Below, piece by piece: positions 1 through 7,950 of a stretch of 64,000 nucleotides of DNA; within the stretch, counting starts at the first letter, position 1; each line of letters starts with the position of its first letter. The notes under the pieces were generated by a model, which made no database searches, had not been told where the DNA came from, and saw only the letters and a program-made list of their open reading frames with translations. A program made the translations under genes and the position numbers. This DNA is from REEB76 sp963774895 (GTDB taxonomy: Bacteria; Pseudomonadota; Gammaproteobacteria; Natronospirales; REEB76). The stretch covers positions 310,001 to 374,000 of the forward strand of contig CAVZGN010000001.1 in NCBI GenBank assembly GCA_963774895.1. Direction: 5' to 3'.

Positions 1-445
1 CGTGTAATGAGGGACACGCATTTCCAGAAGCATCCACCGATTTAAGAAAGGCGACGGAGGGGTACTGGGCCCAATCTATACCTAACTTGGGTACGACTGT
101 CGGCCAGAAAAAGAATATGGCAAATCCGGCCAGGCTCAGGACCGTTACCGCGCCGAAATAGGGTGCCAGCTCTTGCCAACTGCAGATAAGCAACGGCACC
201 AGTGAGATATATAGCCATAAGGAGGCATAGAACACGATGCACCATGGCTGGAAACTGATCAAACGATCAAGGCCGATTTCCGGTATTACAGTGACTGGAT
301 ACATCGGGTGTTTGAGTAGCCAAAAATAGCCCATCAAAAATAATGTCATGTAGGCAGTTACACCGAGCATTTTGAGTAGCCAATGGGTTTCAATCCTGAA
401 AACGGCCTGCCTTAACCAGCTTGTTTGTTGGGAGATTACAGTCAT
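1..445 (-). CDS. PAP2-family membrane protein, C-terminus beyond the left edge
   Basis: Reading the minus strand from an ATG at 445 gives 148 open codons that run off the window. Seen: an N-terminal stretch MTVISQQTSWLRQ, then several hydrophobic segments (about residues 25-45, 68-90 and 95-115), then WAQYPSVAFLKSVDASGNACPSLH at the edge. The N-A-C-P-S-L-H string matches the PSxH phosphatase motif of the PAP2 superfamily (lipid phosphatases and inositol-phosphorylceramide-synthase-like proteins); the remaining catalytic His would lie outside the window. Membrane location is expected. It is divergent from the halogenase gene, so it may belong to the same island, acting on a lipid or prenyl phosphate. 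Substrate unknown. Confidence 0.7.
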   Translation of the reverse strand, partial: MTVISQQTSWLRQAVFRIETHWLLKMLGVTAYMTLFLMGYFWLLKHPMYPVTVIPEIGLDRLISFQPWCIVFYASLWLYISLVPLLICSWQELAPYFGAVTVLSLAGFAIFFFWPTVVPKLGIDWAQYPSVAFLKSVDASGNACPSLH

Positions 446-451
446 ACTAAA

Positions 452-709
452 TTAGCCGGTACCTTCGTCTATGAAGTTCAAACGATCAAATTGCCAGCCC
501 GGCTCGCCCGTGTCGAGTAAAATTACCGGCAATCCTCCGTTAGGCATTCTGACAATATTGTCTAGTGAAGTCTTGCCGCCAGGCTCTTCCCTGGTAGGCA
601 GCCAGAGGGGTAACGAGCTTTTTAGACATGCTAAATTTATTAGTAGTGTAAAGTGGCAGGGGGTATAGGGCATGGCAGAACCTGTATTTTGATCATGAAT
701 TTTATCCAA
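452..709 (-). CDS. small hypothetical ORF upstream of the PAP2 gene (doubtful)
   Basis: An 85-codon ORF whose stop lies 6 bp before the PAP2 start, an arrangement compatible with co-transcription. The protein has no recognisable domain, signal peptide or membrane segment; it ends in a polar stretch (GEPGWQFDRLNFIDEGTG). A 65-codon ORF overlaps it on the other strand (471-668), so neither is secure. It occupies most of the otherwise empty 333-bp divergent region 446-778, which must also hold the promoters for the PAP2 gene and the halogenase. Could be a gene remnant. Confidence 0.25.
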   Translation of the reverse strand: MDKIHDQNTGSAMPYTPCHFTLLINLACLKSSLPLWLPTREEPGGKTSLDNIVRMPNGGLPVILLDTGEPGWQFDRLNFIDEGTG

Positions 710-778
710 AAAACTATCAGATTAAATTACAAACAGTATTCTACACATGGTTGAAAAGGTCAGCATCTTAAGAGGCCA

Positions 779-2152
779 TTGCTCAGTAGTATTATGGGGC
801 ATGATATGAGCCATACGCAGATAGCGTTCTCACAGGAAGAGCATTGCGATGTGTTAGTAATTGGCGGGGGGCCTGGCGGCAGCACTGCCGCAACCCTACT
901 AGCGCGGCGCGGCCACCATGTGATATTGCTCGAAAAAACGCATCATCCACGCTTCCACATTGGCGAATCACTGTTGCCGATGAATCTGCCGATGTATGAG
1001 CGTCTGGGGGTGCTGGAAAAAATCCGAGCTATGGGTGTATGCAAACACGGTGCCGATTTTGAGGCAGACAATGACCGTGGTTACAAGACTTATCCTTTCG
1101 CCCGTGCGCTGGGTAACAGTCCGCCGTATGCTTTCCAGGTGTGGCGTCAGGATTTTGACAAGATGCTGTTTGAGCATGCGCATGAGAACGGCGCAGATGC
1201 ACGCCAAGGCGCCGAAGTCGTGGCCGTGGAACAGCGTGGCGCACGCGAAACTCACGTCGAGGTGCGCACTGAAGATGGCGGCACCTATCATGTACAGACC
1301 CGCTACCTGCTGGATGCCAGTGGCCGTGATGCTTTCCTGGCCAGCAAGAAAAAAATCCGCCACAAGAACCCGCAACACCAGAGCGCAGCAATCTTCGCTC
1401 ACTTCCGCAATGCTGAGTATCGCCCTGGCAATGACGCCGGTAACATCAGTCTCTATAACTTCGAATATGGCTGGATGTGGATGATCCCATTGCCTAATGG
1501 GGTCATGAGCGTCGGCGCGGTTTGCCGCCCGGATTATCTCAAGCAACGCCGCGGACGCACTCGCGAATTTCTTTACGAGACTCTCAAGCTTAATCCTGCA
1601 TTGTGGAAGCGAGTGCAAAGCGCGCAGCTCATTGGTGATGAAGTGCGCGTTACCGGCAATTACTCCTACGATTCAAGCACCATCGGTGGCCCCGGTTGGA
1701 TGCTTGTCGGCGACGCTTTCGCATTCCTGGATCCCGTGTTTTCTTCCGGTGTGTATCTGGCCACCTGTGGCGCGGAGCAAACCGCGGCGATTGTGGACGC
1801 GGTTTTATATGATCCATCCCAGGAAATTCGCATGCAACAGCGGCTGGAAAAACGCCTGCGCAAAGGAATGCGCCGATTTGCTTTCTTCATCTACCGGTTC
1901 AATTCGCCGGTAATGCGATATTTGTTCAAGCATCCGCGTAACACTTGGAAGGTCGAACAGGGCGTGATCTCGATGCTGGCGGGTGACCTGTTCGATTCAC
2001 GGCCGGTGTGGTGGCGGCTGCAACTGTTCCGTGTCATCTACTACATCGGTGCGCTTTTTAACTTGCGCCGCTGGTACGCAGAGCATCGCTATCGACTGGC
2101 GCAAGCGAAAACGAATTTCAGCAGTGGTACTACGTCGGTAGATCCCGAATAA
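779..2152 (+). CDS. flavin-dependent halogenase-like FAD oxidoreductase
   Basis: 457 residues. Seen: a Rossmann FAD fingerprint GGGPGGS at 29-35; the RFHIGESLLP block at 58-67, typical of tryptophan/phenol halogenases and related reductases; GWMWMIP at 231-237, which fits the WxWxIP halogenase signature; and a GDAFAFLDPVFSSG block that fits the FxxPxxSxG signature. K89 in VCKHGADF sits where flavin-dependent halogenases carry the lysine that directs hypohalous acid. Known: such enzymes need reduced FAD from a partner reductase and chlorinate or brominate aromatic or carrier-bound substrates. The TTG at 779 follows AGAGG; ATG codons at 794 and 806 are alternatives. The next CDS begins about 45 bp downstream. 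A non-halogenating FAD hydroxylase or reductase of the same superfamily is the main alternative. Confidence 0.75.
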   Translation: MLSSIMGHDMSHTQIAFSQEEHCDVLVIGGGPGGSTAATLLARRGHHVILLEKTHHPRFHIGESLLPMNLPMYERLGVLEKIRAMGVCKHGADFEADNDRGYKTYPFARALGNSPPYAFQVWRQDFDKMLFEHAHENGADARQGAEVVAVEQRGARETHVEVRTEDGGTYHVQTRYLLDASGRDAFLASKKKIRHKNPQHQSAAIFAHFRNAEYRPGNDAGNISLYNFEYGWMWMIPLPNGVMSVGAVCRPDYLKQRRGRTREFLYETLKLNPALWKRVQSAQLIGDEVRVTGNYSYDSSTIGGPGWMLVGDAFAFLDPVFSSGVYLATCGAEQTAAIVDAVLYDPSQEIRMQQRLEKRLRKGMRRFAFFIYRFNSPVMRYLFKHPRNTWKVEQGVISMLAGDLFDSRPVWWRLQLFRVIYYIGALFNLRRWYAEHRYRLAQAKTNFSSGTTSVDPE

Positions 2153-2198
2153 ATGCAGGCGGGATTGCTTGGGAGAAAGAGTAGCTCATTTGTTATTT

Positions 2199-3029
2199 AT
2201 GAGTTTGATTACGCGTCTTTATTTCTTGCTATGTGCATTGATACCAGTCGCGGTGCATGCAGACGTGCCAAGCGTTATGCAAACAATGCAATTGGAGATG
2301 GGTCTCGGGATAGGTGCTCTCCGTTTCCCGGACTATCCAGGCGCAGATGAGCACCGCACACTACTGTTGCCGTTTCCTTATATCGTTTATCACAGCCGGT
2401 ACCTGGATGTGAATCGTGAGCAGGTGCGAGGTAAATTGCTCAGTGGCAAGCGTCTATCCTTGGAGGTGGATTTCGCCGGATCAGTGGCCGTGGATTCATC
2501 CCGCGACCAAGAACGCCGGGGCATGCCCAATCTAGGCTGGATTGGCGAAGCTGGGCCGGCCTTACGTTATCAGATCTGGAGTAATCACACCGAAAACATG
2601 CATATTTCAGTTGTACTGCCGGTGCGCATAGCGGTAAGCGCTGACGCGCTCAATCTACATTACCGTGGCGAAGTGTTAGAACCACGGCTCGAATTGGTAA
2701 ACGATATCGGCGATGGCGATCGCATCCTAAATCTCAATACCAGCCTGTCGGTACTCTACGGCAGTCGTGACTACTTCCAGTACATCTATGGTGTGCCTCT
2801 ACAGTACGCTACAATCGTCCGTCCCGCATATAATGCGCCCGGAGGATACGGTGGGTACCGTATATCGCTGGGCGGAAGTCTTCAGCGCGGCAGCATCGTT
2901 TATGGTGCGTTCATTGCATACGTGAATTTCAATGGTGCCGCATTCGTCAATAGTCCGCTCGTGAGCCGCGCTCAAGACTCGTCATTCGGAATCATGGTTG
3001 CTTGGATATTGAAGCGCGGCAACAATTGA
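2199..3029 (+). CDS. MipA/OmpV-family outer-membrane protein
   Basis: About 276 residues. The ATG at 2199 opens directly on a signal peptide (MSLITRLYFLLCALIPVAVHA, cleavage near ADV); an upstream TTG at 2169 would add ten residues. The mature start GLGIGALRFPDYPGADEHR and LPFPYIVYHSRYLDV match the conserved beginning of MipA/OmpV beta-barrels, and the rest alternates polar and hydrophobic residues as expected for strands. Known members are outer-membrane proteins, some linked to the murein hydrolase MltA. Here it sits between a halogenase and an enoyl reductase, so a role in envelope placement or export of the pathway product is possible but inferred. Confidence 0.72.
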   Translation: MSLITRLYFLLCALIPVAVHADVPSVMQTMQLEMGLGIGALRFPDYPGADEHRTLLLPFPYIVYHSRYLDVNREQVRGKLLSGKRLSLEVDFAGSVAVDSSRDQERRGMPNLGWIGEAGPALRYQIWSNHTENMHISVVLPVRIAVSADALNLHYRGEVLEPRLELVNDIGDGDRILNLNTSLSVLYGSRDYFQYIYGVPLQYATIVRPAYNAPGGYGGYRISLGGSLQRGSIVYGAFIAYVNFNGAAFVNSPLVSRAQDSSFGIMVAWILKRGNN

Positions 3030-3143
3030 ATATTGTCACCGGCAGAAGCGATGATGCCAATGCCATTCTAGTGAATAAGGGCGATCTCTTTTTTTAGATG
3101 CATAAATTAGGATGAACACTGTGCTGCAGCCAAGGGAATCTGC

Positions 3144-4349
3144 GTGATCATCAAACCTAAAGTTTGGAATTTTATCTGCACCTCGGCCCATCCGCTCGGG
3201 TGTGAGATGAACGTGCTAGAACAGATCAACGTCACCAAGCGTCTAGGTAAACTATTGGATGGACCTAAGCGTGTGTTGATAATCGGAGCATCCACTGGTT
3301 ATGGCTTGGCTGCCCGAATAACAGCGGCTTTCGGGTTTGGTGCCGCCACCCTTGGGGTGTTTTTAGAGAAGCCAGCCAGGGGCACAAAGACGGCCAGCGC
3401 CGGCTGGTATAACTCGGCGGCATTCGACAAGTTCGCTAAACAAGCTGGATTGCAAAGCAGATCCATCAACGGCGATGCTTTTTCGGATGAGTTACGTGCC
3501 TGTGCAATCGACTTGATCAAACGCGAGATGAGTGACCAAATCGATCTAGTCGTCTATTCGTTGGCATCTCCTGCACGCCGGCTGCCGGATACAGGTGATG
3601 TCATACATACCTCGCTGAAACCAATCGGTGGAGTTTTTTCTGGTAAATCGATTGATACTGATCGCGACATGCTCATTGATGTTTCTGTTGAACCGGCGAC
3701 CGAACAAGAGATCAACGACACCATCGGGGTAATGGGCGGGGATGATTGGGCTCTCTGGATTGAGGCACTGCATAACGCAGGGGTTTTGGCAAAGAACGCA
3801 AAGACCATCGCCTTCAGTTACATCGGGCCAGAAGCTACCTGGCCCATCTATTGGCACGGGACCATTGGCCGCGCAAAACAGCATCTTGAGGATACTTCCA
3901 GACAGCTTCAAGACAAATTTCGGACCCAGGGTTTAAGTGTGTATGTTGCAATGTTGAAATCCGTGGTCAGCCAGGCGAGCGCGGCTATCCCGCTCATGCC
4001 GCTGTATATCTCGCTCGTATATCGAATCATGAAAGACCGGGGATTCCACGAAGGAAGTATTGGGCAGATGAACCGTTTGTTCCAGGAGTTTCTCTATCAG
4101 AAAGATGGCGACCCACCCAAGACCGATGATCAGGGCCGATTGAGGTTAGATGATCTGGAATTACGTGATGATGTGCAAAAGGCATGCACTGCAGCTTGGG
4201 CGCAAGTCACAAAGGAAAATTTTGTCGATATTACCGACTACTATGGGTATAAGCAGGGGTTCCTACAACTGTTCGGCTTCGCCAGACAAGACGTTGACTA
4301 TGAGCTGGATATACCTGTGGATCTAACGTTTGATTGTATCGACCTTTGA
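3144..4349 (+). CDS. fabV: FabV-type trans-2-enoyl-ACP/CoA reductase
   Basis: 401 residues, the usual FabV length. It starts at GTG 3144 after AAGGGAA. Seen: the family N-terminus MIIKPKVWNFICTSAHPLGC, the NADH-binding segment VLIIGASTGYGLAARI near residues 44-59, and the catalytic Y-x8-K pair at Y236/K245 (PIYWHGTIGRAK). It reduces the 2-enoyl thioester in the last step of fatty-acid elongation, in the cytosol. FabV enzymes are known to tolerate triclosan. In this island it could be the enoyl reductase of the specialised pathway, or a resistant isozyme protecting the host from the product, as the ENR isozyme BatG does in the kalimantacin/batumin cluster. It could also be the housekeeping enzyme. 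Confidence 0.92.
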   Translation: MIIKPKVWNFICTSAHPLGCEMNVLEQINVTKRLGKLLDGPKRVLIIGASTGYGLAARITAAFGFGAATLGVFLEKPARGTKTASAGWYNSAAFDKFAKQAGLQSRSINGDAFSDELRACAIDLIKREMSDQIDLVVYSLASPARRLPDTGDVIHTSLKPIGGVFSGKSIDTDRDMLIDVSVEPATEQEINDTIGVMGGDDWALWIEALHNAGVLAKNAKTIAFSYIGPEATWPIYWHGTIGRAKQHLEDTSRQLQDKFRTQGLSVYVAMLKSVVSQASAAIPLMPLYISLVYRIMKDRGFHEGSIGQMNRLFQEFLYQKDGDPPKTDDQGRLRLDDLELRDDVQKACTAAWAQVTKENFVDITDYYGYKQGFLQLFGFARQDVDYELDIPVDLTFDCIDL

Positions 4350-4470
4350 AATATTTAACCCCGCTGAGCATGCCTAGTATGGTGATAAACAAAATCAGTC
4401 TGCCATGAAATATAGCGATCCATTCCCCATCAAGCATGTTAAATTTCCAAATAAATTGTTTAATTGAATT

Positions 4471-5196
4471 ATGCCAACCATGATCCAACTTATGTTTGCG
4501 AGTGCGGGCACTTATACGCACGTTGAGCAGGAGCACGCCCTATCAAGATTACATGCGAGAGAAAGGCTACGTTATGAGAGGTTCTCTAGCATACGAAGGA
4601 GGCATACCTGGTTAGTGGGACGTACCTTCCTTCTCGATGCACTGCAGCAACAACTGGGGAAATTTAACGCTCAGTCGCTACGTACGGATGGGCATGGCGG
4701 TATTCGCCTGCTGGGTGAGCCGCATAGGTTGAGCTTGAGCCACTGTCGGGATTTATTTGTCGTAAGCTTGTCACGCATAACCACAGGCGTTGACATTGAG
4801 AATCTGCGGTCACGCAAGCTGCTTCAGCATATCCGACAGTTATTTAACCGCAGCGAAACCGACCATTTGAATGGTCTTAAGGAAGCTGAGAGGCTGGATG
4901 CGTTTTATATCTACTGGACGTTGAAAGAAGCGGCTTGTAAGGCGGCGAATATATCAGTATGGGAGGGCTTGCCTAACACATGTTTCGAGTTGGCCGTAGG
5001 CGGATTCAAATCACAGGCGCCATTTCCAAACGGGGATTGGCAATTCATGTCTGCCTATATCGAACCGCATTGGCGCGTAGCGCTAGCCATGCGCGATGCT
5101 AAATGTGCACCCCGAATAGATTGTTGGTGTAAGACAGCAGCCCGGCAATGGTGCAGGCATAAACTTGACCATCAGATATTCTTGCATGGAAAATAA
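4471..5196 (+). CDS. Sfp-type 4'-phosphopantetheinyl transferase
   Basis: 241 residues. It transfers the phosphopantetheine arm from coenzyme A to the serine of a carrier protein. The two family signatures are intact: GVDIE at 106-110 (Mg2+-binding D108, E110) and WTLKEAACKA from W149, with K152-E153 as the conserved K-E pair. Length and the WLVGRTFLLDALQQQLG segment fit the broad-range Sfp/Gsp class rather than the short AcpS. A free ACP is encoded about 1.1 kb downstream, which is the obvious substrate. A dedicated transferase supports the idea that this region is a biosynthetic cluster rather than primary fatty-acid synthesis. Confidence 0.88.
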   Translation: MPTMIQLMFASAGTYTHVEQEHALSRLHARERLRYERFSSIRRRHTWLVGRTFLLDALQQQLGKFNAQSLRTDGHGGIRLLGEPHRLSLSHCRDLFVVSLSRITTGVDIENLRSRKLLQHIRQLFNRSETDHLNGLKEAERLDAFYIYWTLKEAACKAANISVWEGLPNTCFELAVGGFKSQAPFPNGDWQFMSAYIEPHWRVALAMRDAKCAPRIDCWCKTAARQWCRHKLDHQIFLHGK

Positions 5197-5217
5197 ACGA
5201 AGAGTTGCTATTAATCT

Positions 5218-6093
5218 GTGTGGAAACTGCGATTCCCTATGCATGACCGGCATCATGAGTTAATGGACGCAATCTCATCGCAACACATGCGATTTCGGTT
5301 CATTCGCTGGAACCTGCACTACATTACTCATGCCTATATTATATTCAGTGTTATCGGCATCTTTGTGTTTGACTGGTCTGTGCTTCTCATCGGCATACCC
5401 GCAGTCCTGCTGGTGCTATTGTTGACTGATGGAATCGCGCGTCCAGGATCTTCGCTTTTTTATCCAACCATCACACACGGACCACGTGGTAGCAATCGTA
5501 TCGCGCTGAGTTTTGATGATGGCCCCGATCCAGACGTCACACCGCAAGTGCTGGATGTGCTGGCGCAAAATGGCACGCGCGCTACATTTTTCGTCATCGG
5601 TAAACGGCTAGACGCATATCCGGAACTGGCAAAACGCATGATCGCAGACGGCCATGTCCTGGGCAATCACTCATGGAGTCACTCACGCTTGCAAAATTTT
5701 TATTTGACGAAGCGACATCTAGCAGAAATTGAGAGTTGTGAACGGGTCATTATGCGTACAACTGGGAGTTCATCGCCGACATTGTATCGGCCGCCGATTG
5801 GTTTAAAGAGTTGGGACCTGGCGCGCGCTGCCGATCGGCATAACCTGACTCTGGTCGCATGGTCGCTGCATAGCTGCGATACTCGCCAGCCTGACCCGGG
5901 AAAAGTAGCTGGGCGGGTGCTCAGGAAAATATGCGGTGGAGACATCGTGCTGTTGCATGACGGCCATGACCTGCCAGGCCGGCACCGGCCGTATTGCGCA
6001 CCAGCGGTCCAACTGATCCTGCAAGGTTTACGCGCTAAAGGCCTGGAATGTGTCACGATACCGGAATTATTAGGAGTGCATAAAAATGCCTAA
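5218..6093 (+). CDS. membrane-anchored NodB-domain polysaccharide deacetylase
   Basis: 291 residues. Two adjacent hydrophobic segments (about residues 35-75) precede a complete NodB domain. Motifs seen in order: SFDDGPD (catalytic base Asp and metal Asp), NHSWSH (the two metal-binding His), RPPIG, a W-containing LVAWSLHSCDT block, and IVLLHDGHD. All five CE4 motifs are present, so a metal-dependent N- or O-deacetylase is likely, facing the periplasm. Substrate unknown. The start is uncertain: GTG 5218 is used, with ATG 5239 and 5263 as alternatives, the last keeping all domains. In this setting it may trim an acyl group from an amino sugar or lipid head group. Confidence 0.82.
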   Translation: MWKLRFPMHDRHHELMDAISSQHMRFRFIRWNLHYITHAYIIFSVIGIFVFDWSVLLIGIPAVLLVLLLTDGIARPGSSLFYPTITHGPRGSNRIALSFDDGPDPDVTPQVLDVLAQNGTRATFFVIGKRLDAYPELAKRMIADGHVLGNHSWSHSRLQNFYLTKRHLAEIESCERVIMRTTGSSSPTLYRPPIGLKSWDLARAADRHNLTLVAWSLHSCDTRQPDPGKVAGRVLRKICGGDIVLLHDGHDLPGRHRPYCAPAVQLILQGLRAKGLECVTIPELLGVHKNA

Positions 6094-6258
6094 CTGTATG
6101 ATATCTGTGGCCCATACGACCTTTGCCGAGGTATCTGTTCCTGGCTGGTGCTTCGTGGCTATTCGAATCAGAATAAAAATTGTCAATTTTGTGGCCAAAA
6201 TGAGGTAAAGTTGCCTCTTCATCGCTTATATAAGAAGCTAACGAGAGAACGATTCAAT

Positions 6259-6510
6259 ATGGTCACTCAGGATATATACCAAACACTTAAAAATACTTTG
6301 GTGGAGCAGTTTGATCTGGATCCCGCCAAAATCACTCCGCAAGCGAGGCTATCAGAAGACTTGGATCTCGACAGCATTGATGCCGTGGATATGGTGCTCA
6401 AATTACAGGAAATCACAGGTTGCAAGGTCAGTCCGGATGATTTCAAAGAGGTGCGAACTGTTGGGGATGTACAAAAAGTTATCGAGAAACTCCTCTCAGA
6501 GAATAAATAA
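6259..6510 (+). CDS. acyl carrier protein
   Basis: 83 residues from the ATG at 6259. The attachment motif DLDLDSIDAVDM carries the phosphopantetheine serine at S39. DSID in place of the primary-metabolism DSLD/DSLE, followed by AVDM, resembles ACPs of aryl-polyene clusters. The ORF remains open upstream to 6148, but that extension has no ACP character and the ATG lies at the normal ACP start. It carries the growing chain for the ketosynthase encoded 140 bp downstream and is the likely target of the transferase at 4471. Confidence 0.9.
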   Translation: MVTQDIYQTLKNTLVEQFDLDPAKITPQARLSEDLDLDSIDAVDMVLKLQEITGCKVSPDDFKEVRTVGDVQKVIEKLLSENK

Positions 6511-6651
6511 CGCACTGTGTGTTTACAGGCTGCAAGCCGACTTCAGGGGTATTTTGCGATAATCTGGGCTTGGCAGGTCGATGTGTTTGAATAAACCAAG
6601 AACGAATGTTTTTGTATCCGCAATTATTATTACCCAGCAAGGAGGTTTCGA

Positions 6652-7884
6652 GTGCATCGACGCGTAGTGGTGACCGGTGTAGGTGGCCTGACTGCGCTTG
6701 GACATGATTGGCCTGCGATCAGGAAAAACCTAAAGACGCGGGTCTCAGGTGTGAAATTCATGGACGCCTGGTCGGGATTTAAGGACATAAATACCAGGCT
6801 GGCTGCGCCAGTCGCGGCCTATGACCTGCCACCTCACTATACCCGCAAGACAACGCGGAGCATGGGACCTGTGGCGCTCATGTCTACACGCGCCACGGAA
6901 ATTGCGCTGGACGATGCTGGGCTGCTTAAAGATCCGATACTGACCTCTGGCCGAACCGGGATCGCCTATGGAGCATGCGCGGGCAGTGCAGCGCCGGTGA
7001 TGACTTTCGGGCACATGGCCAGCACCGGAAGCCTGCGCGGTGTGACCTCCAACACTTACATGCAGATGATGAGTCATACCGGAGCCGTGAATATCAGCCT
7101 ATTCTTTGGGATTACCGGACGCATCATTCCCTCCAGCAGTGCTTGCACTTCGGGTAGTCAGGCCATCGGGTTTGCCTATGAGACGATCAAATACGGCAAG
7201 CAGGTAGCGATGATCGCAGGTGGTGCTGAAGAACTGAGTCTGGGCCCATCTGCGGTGTTTGATACCCTGTTTGCCACCAGCACTCGCAATGATGCACCGC
7301 ACACCACGCCTCGTCCTTTCGATCGGGATCGCGATGGTCTGGTTGTAGGTGAAGGCGCTGCGACCCTGATACTTGAGGACTTGGAGCATGCACGTGGTCG
7401 CGGAGCACATATCTATGCAGAAGTCATCGGATTTGGCTGCAATGCTGATGGCTCACACATCACACAACCAAAGACGGGTACCATGGCCGCTGTCATGCAG
7501 CTGGCTTTAGAGGATGCCGGCATTGCGTCCCAAGCTATCGGGTACGTGAATGCTCATGGAACCGGTACTGACATCGGTGATATTGCTGAATCTATCGCTA
7601 CCCAGCAGGTATTTGGTAAGCGCATACCGATCAGTTCCCTAAAAAGCTATTTTGGACATACGCTTGGGGCCTGCGGCTCACTGGAAGCCTGGATAACAAT
7701 CGAAATGATGCGGGAAGACTGGTTCGCGCCCACCATCAACCTCGAAAACATCGATCCTGAATGCGCAGAACTAGATTACCTTATGGATGGTGGCCGCAAA
7801 CTGCAGGTCCAGAATGTAATGAGTAACAATTTTGCATTCGGCGGTATCAATACCAGTTTGATATTCCGCCGTTGGGATGTCTGA
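6652..7884 (+). CDS. FabF-like 3-oxoacyl-ACP synthase, aryl-polyene type
   Basis: 410 residues. The GTG at 6652 follows AAGGAGG with ideal spacing. It joins an acyl chain to an extender unit on ACP. The Cys-His-His set of a condensing enzyme is intact: C165 in SSACTSG, H302 in NAHGTGT and H336 in YFGHTLGACG, so it is not a chain-length factor. The N-terminus RRVVVTGVGGLTALGHDWPAI and NTRLAAPV resemble ketosynthases of aryl-polyene clusters more than housekeeping FabF (judged by eye). It is the last plus-strand gene of the island and converges on tsdBA. No ketoreductase, dehydratase or acyltransferase lies within the window, so these functions would come from elsewhere. Confidence 0.88.
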   Translation: MHRRVVVTGVGGLTALGHDWPAIRKNLKTRVSGVKFMDAWSGFKDINTRLAAPVAAYDLPPHYTRKTTRSMGPVALMSTRATEIALDDAGLLKDPILTSGRTGIAYGACAGSAAPVMTFGHMASTGSLRGVTSNTYMQMMSHTGAVNISLFFGITGRIIPSSSACTSGSQAIGFAYETIKYGKQVAMIAGGAEELSLGPSAVFDTLFATSTRNDAPHTTPRPFDRDRDGLVVGEGAATLILEDLEHARGRGAHIYAEVIGFGCNADGSHITQPKTGTMAAVMQLALEDAGIASQAIGYVNAHGTGTDIGDIAESIATQQVFGKRIPISSLKSYFGHTLGACGSLEAWITIEMMREDWFAPTINLENIDPECAELDYLMDGGRKLQVQNVMSNNFAFGGINTSLIFRRWDV

Positions 7885-7950
7885 TAACGGGTTTATGCTG
7901 GGTATACTTTAGTGTTAATTCAGTGACGCATAGACTCTCCAAAATTACCA

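Noticed and set aside
968..1618. 216-codon ORF on the minus strand opposite the halogenase
   Set aside because: It lies wholly within the halogenase gene, whose motifs are intact; no family resemblance.
6148..6258. 37-residue N-terminal extension of the ACP
   Set aside because: No ACP homology and no ribosome-binding site; ATG 6259 gives the normal ACP length.
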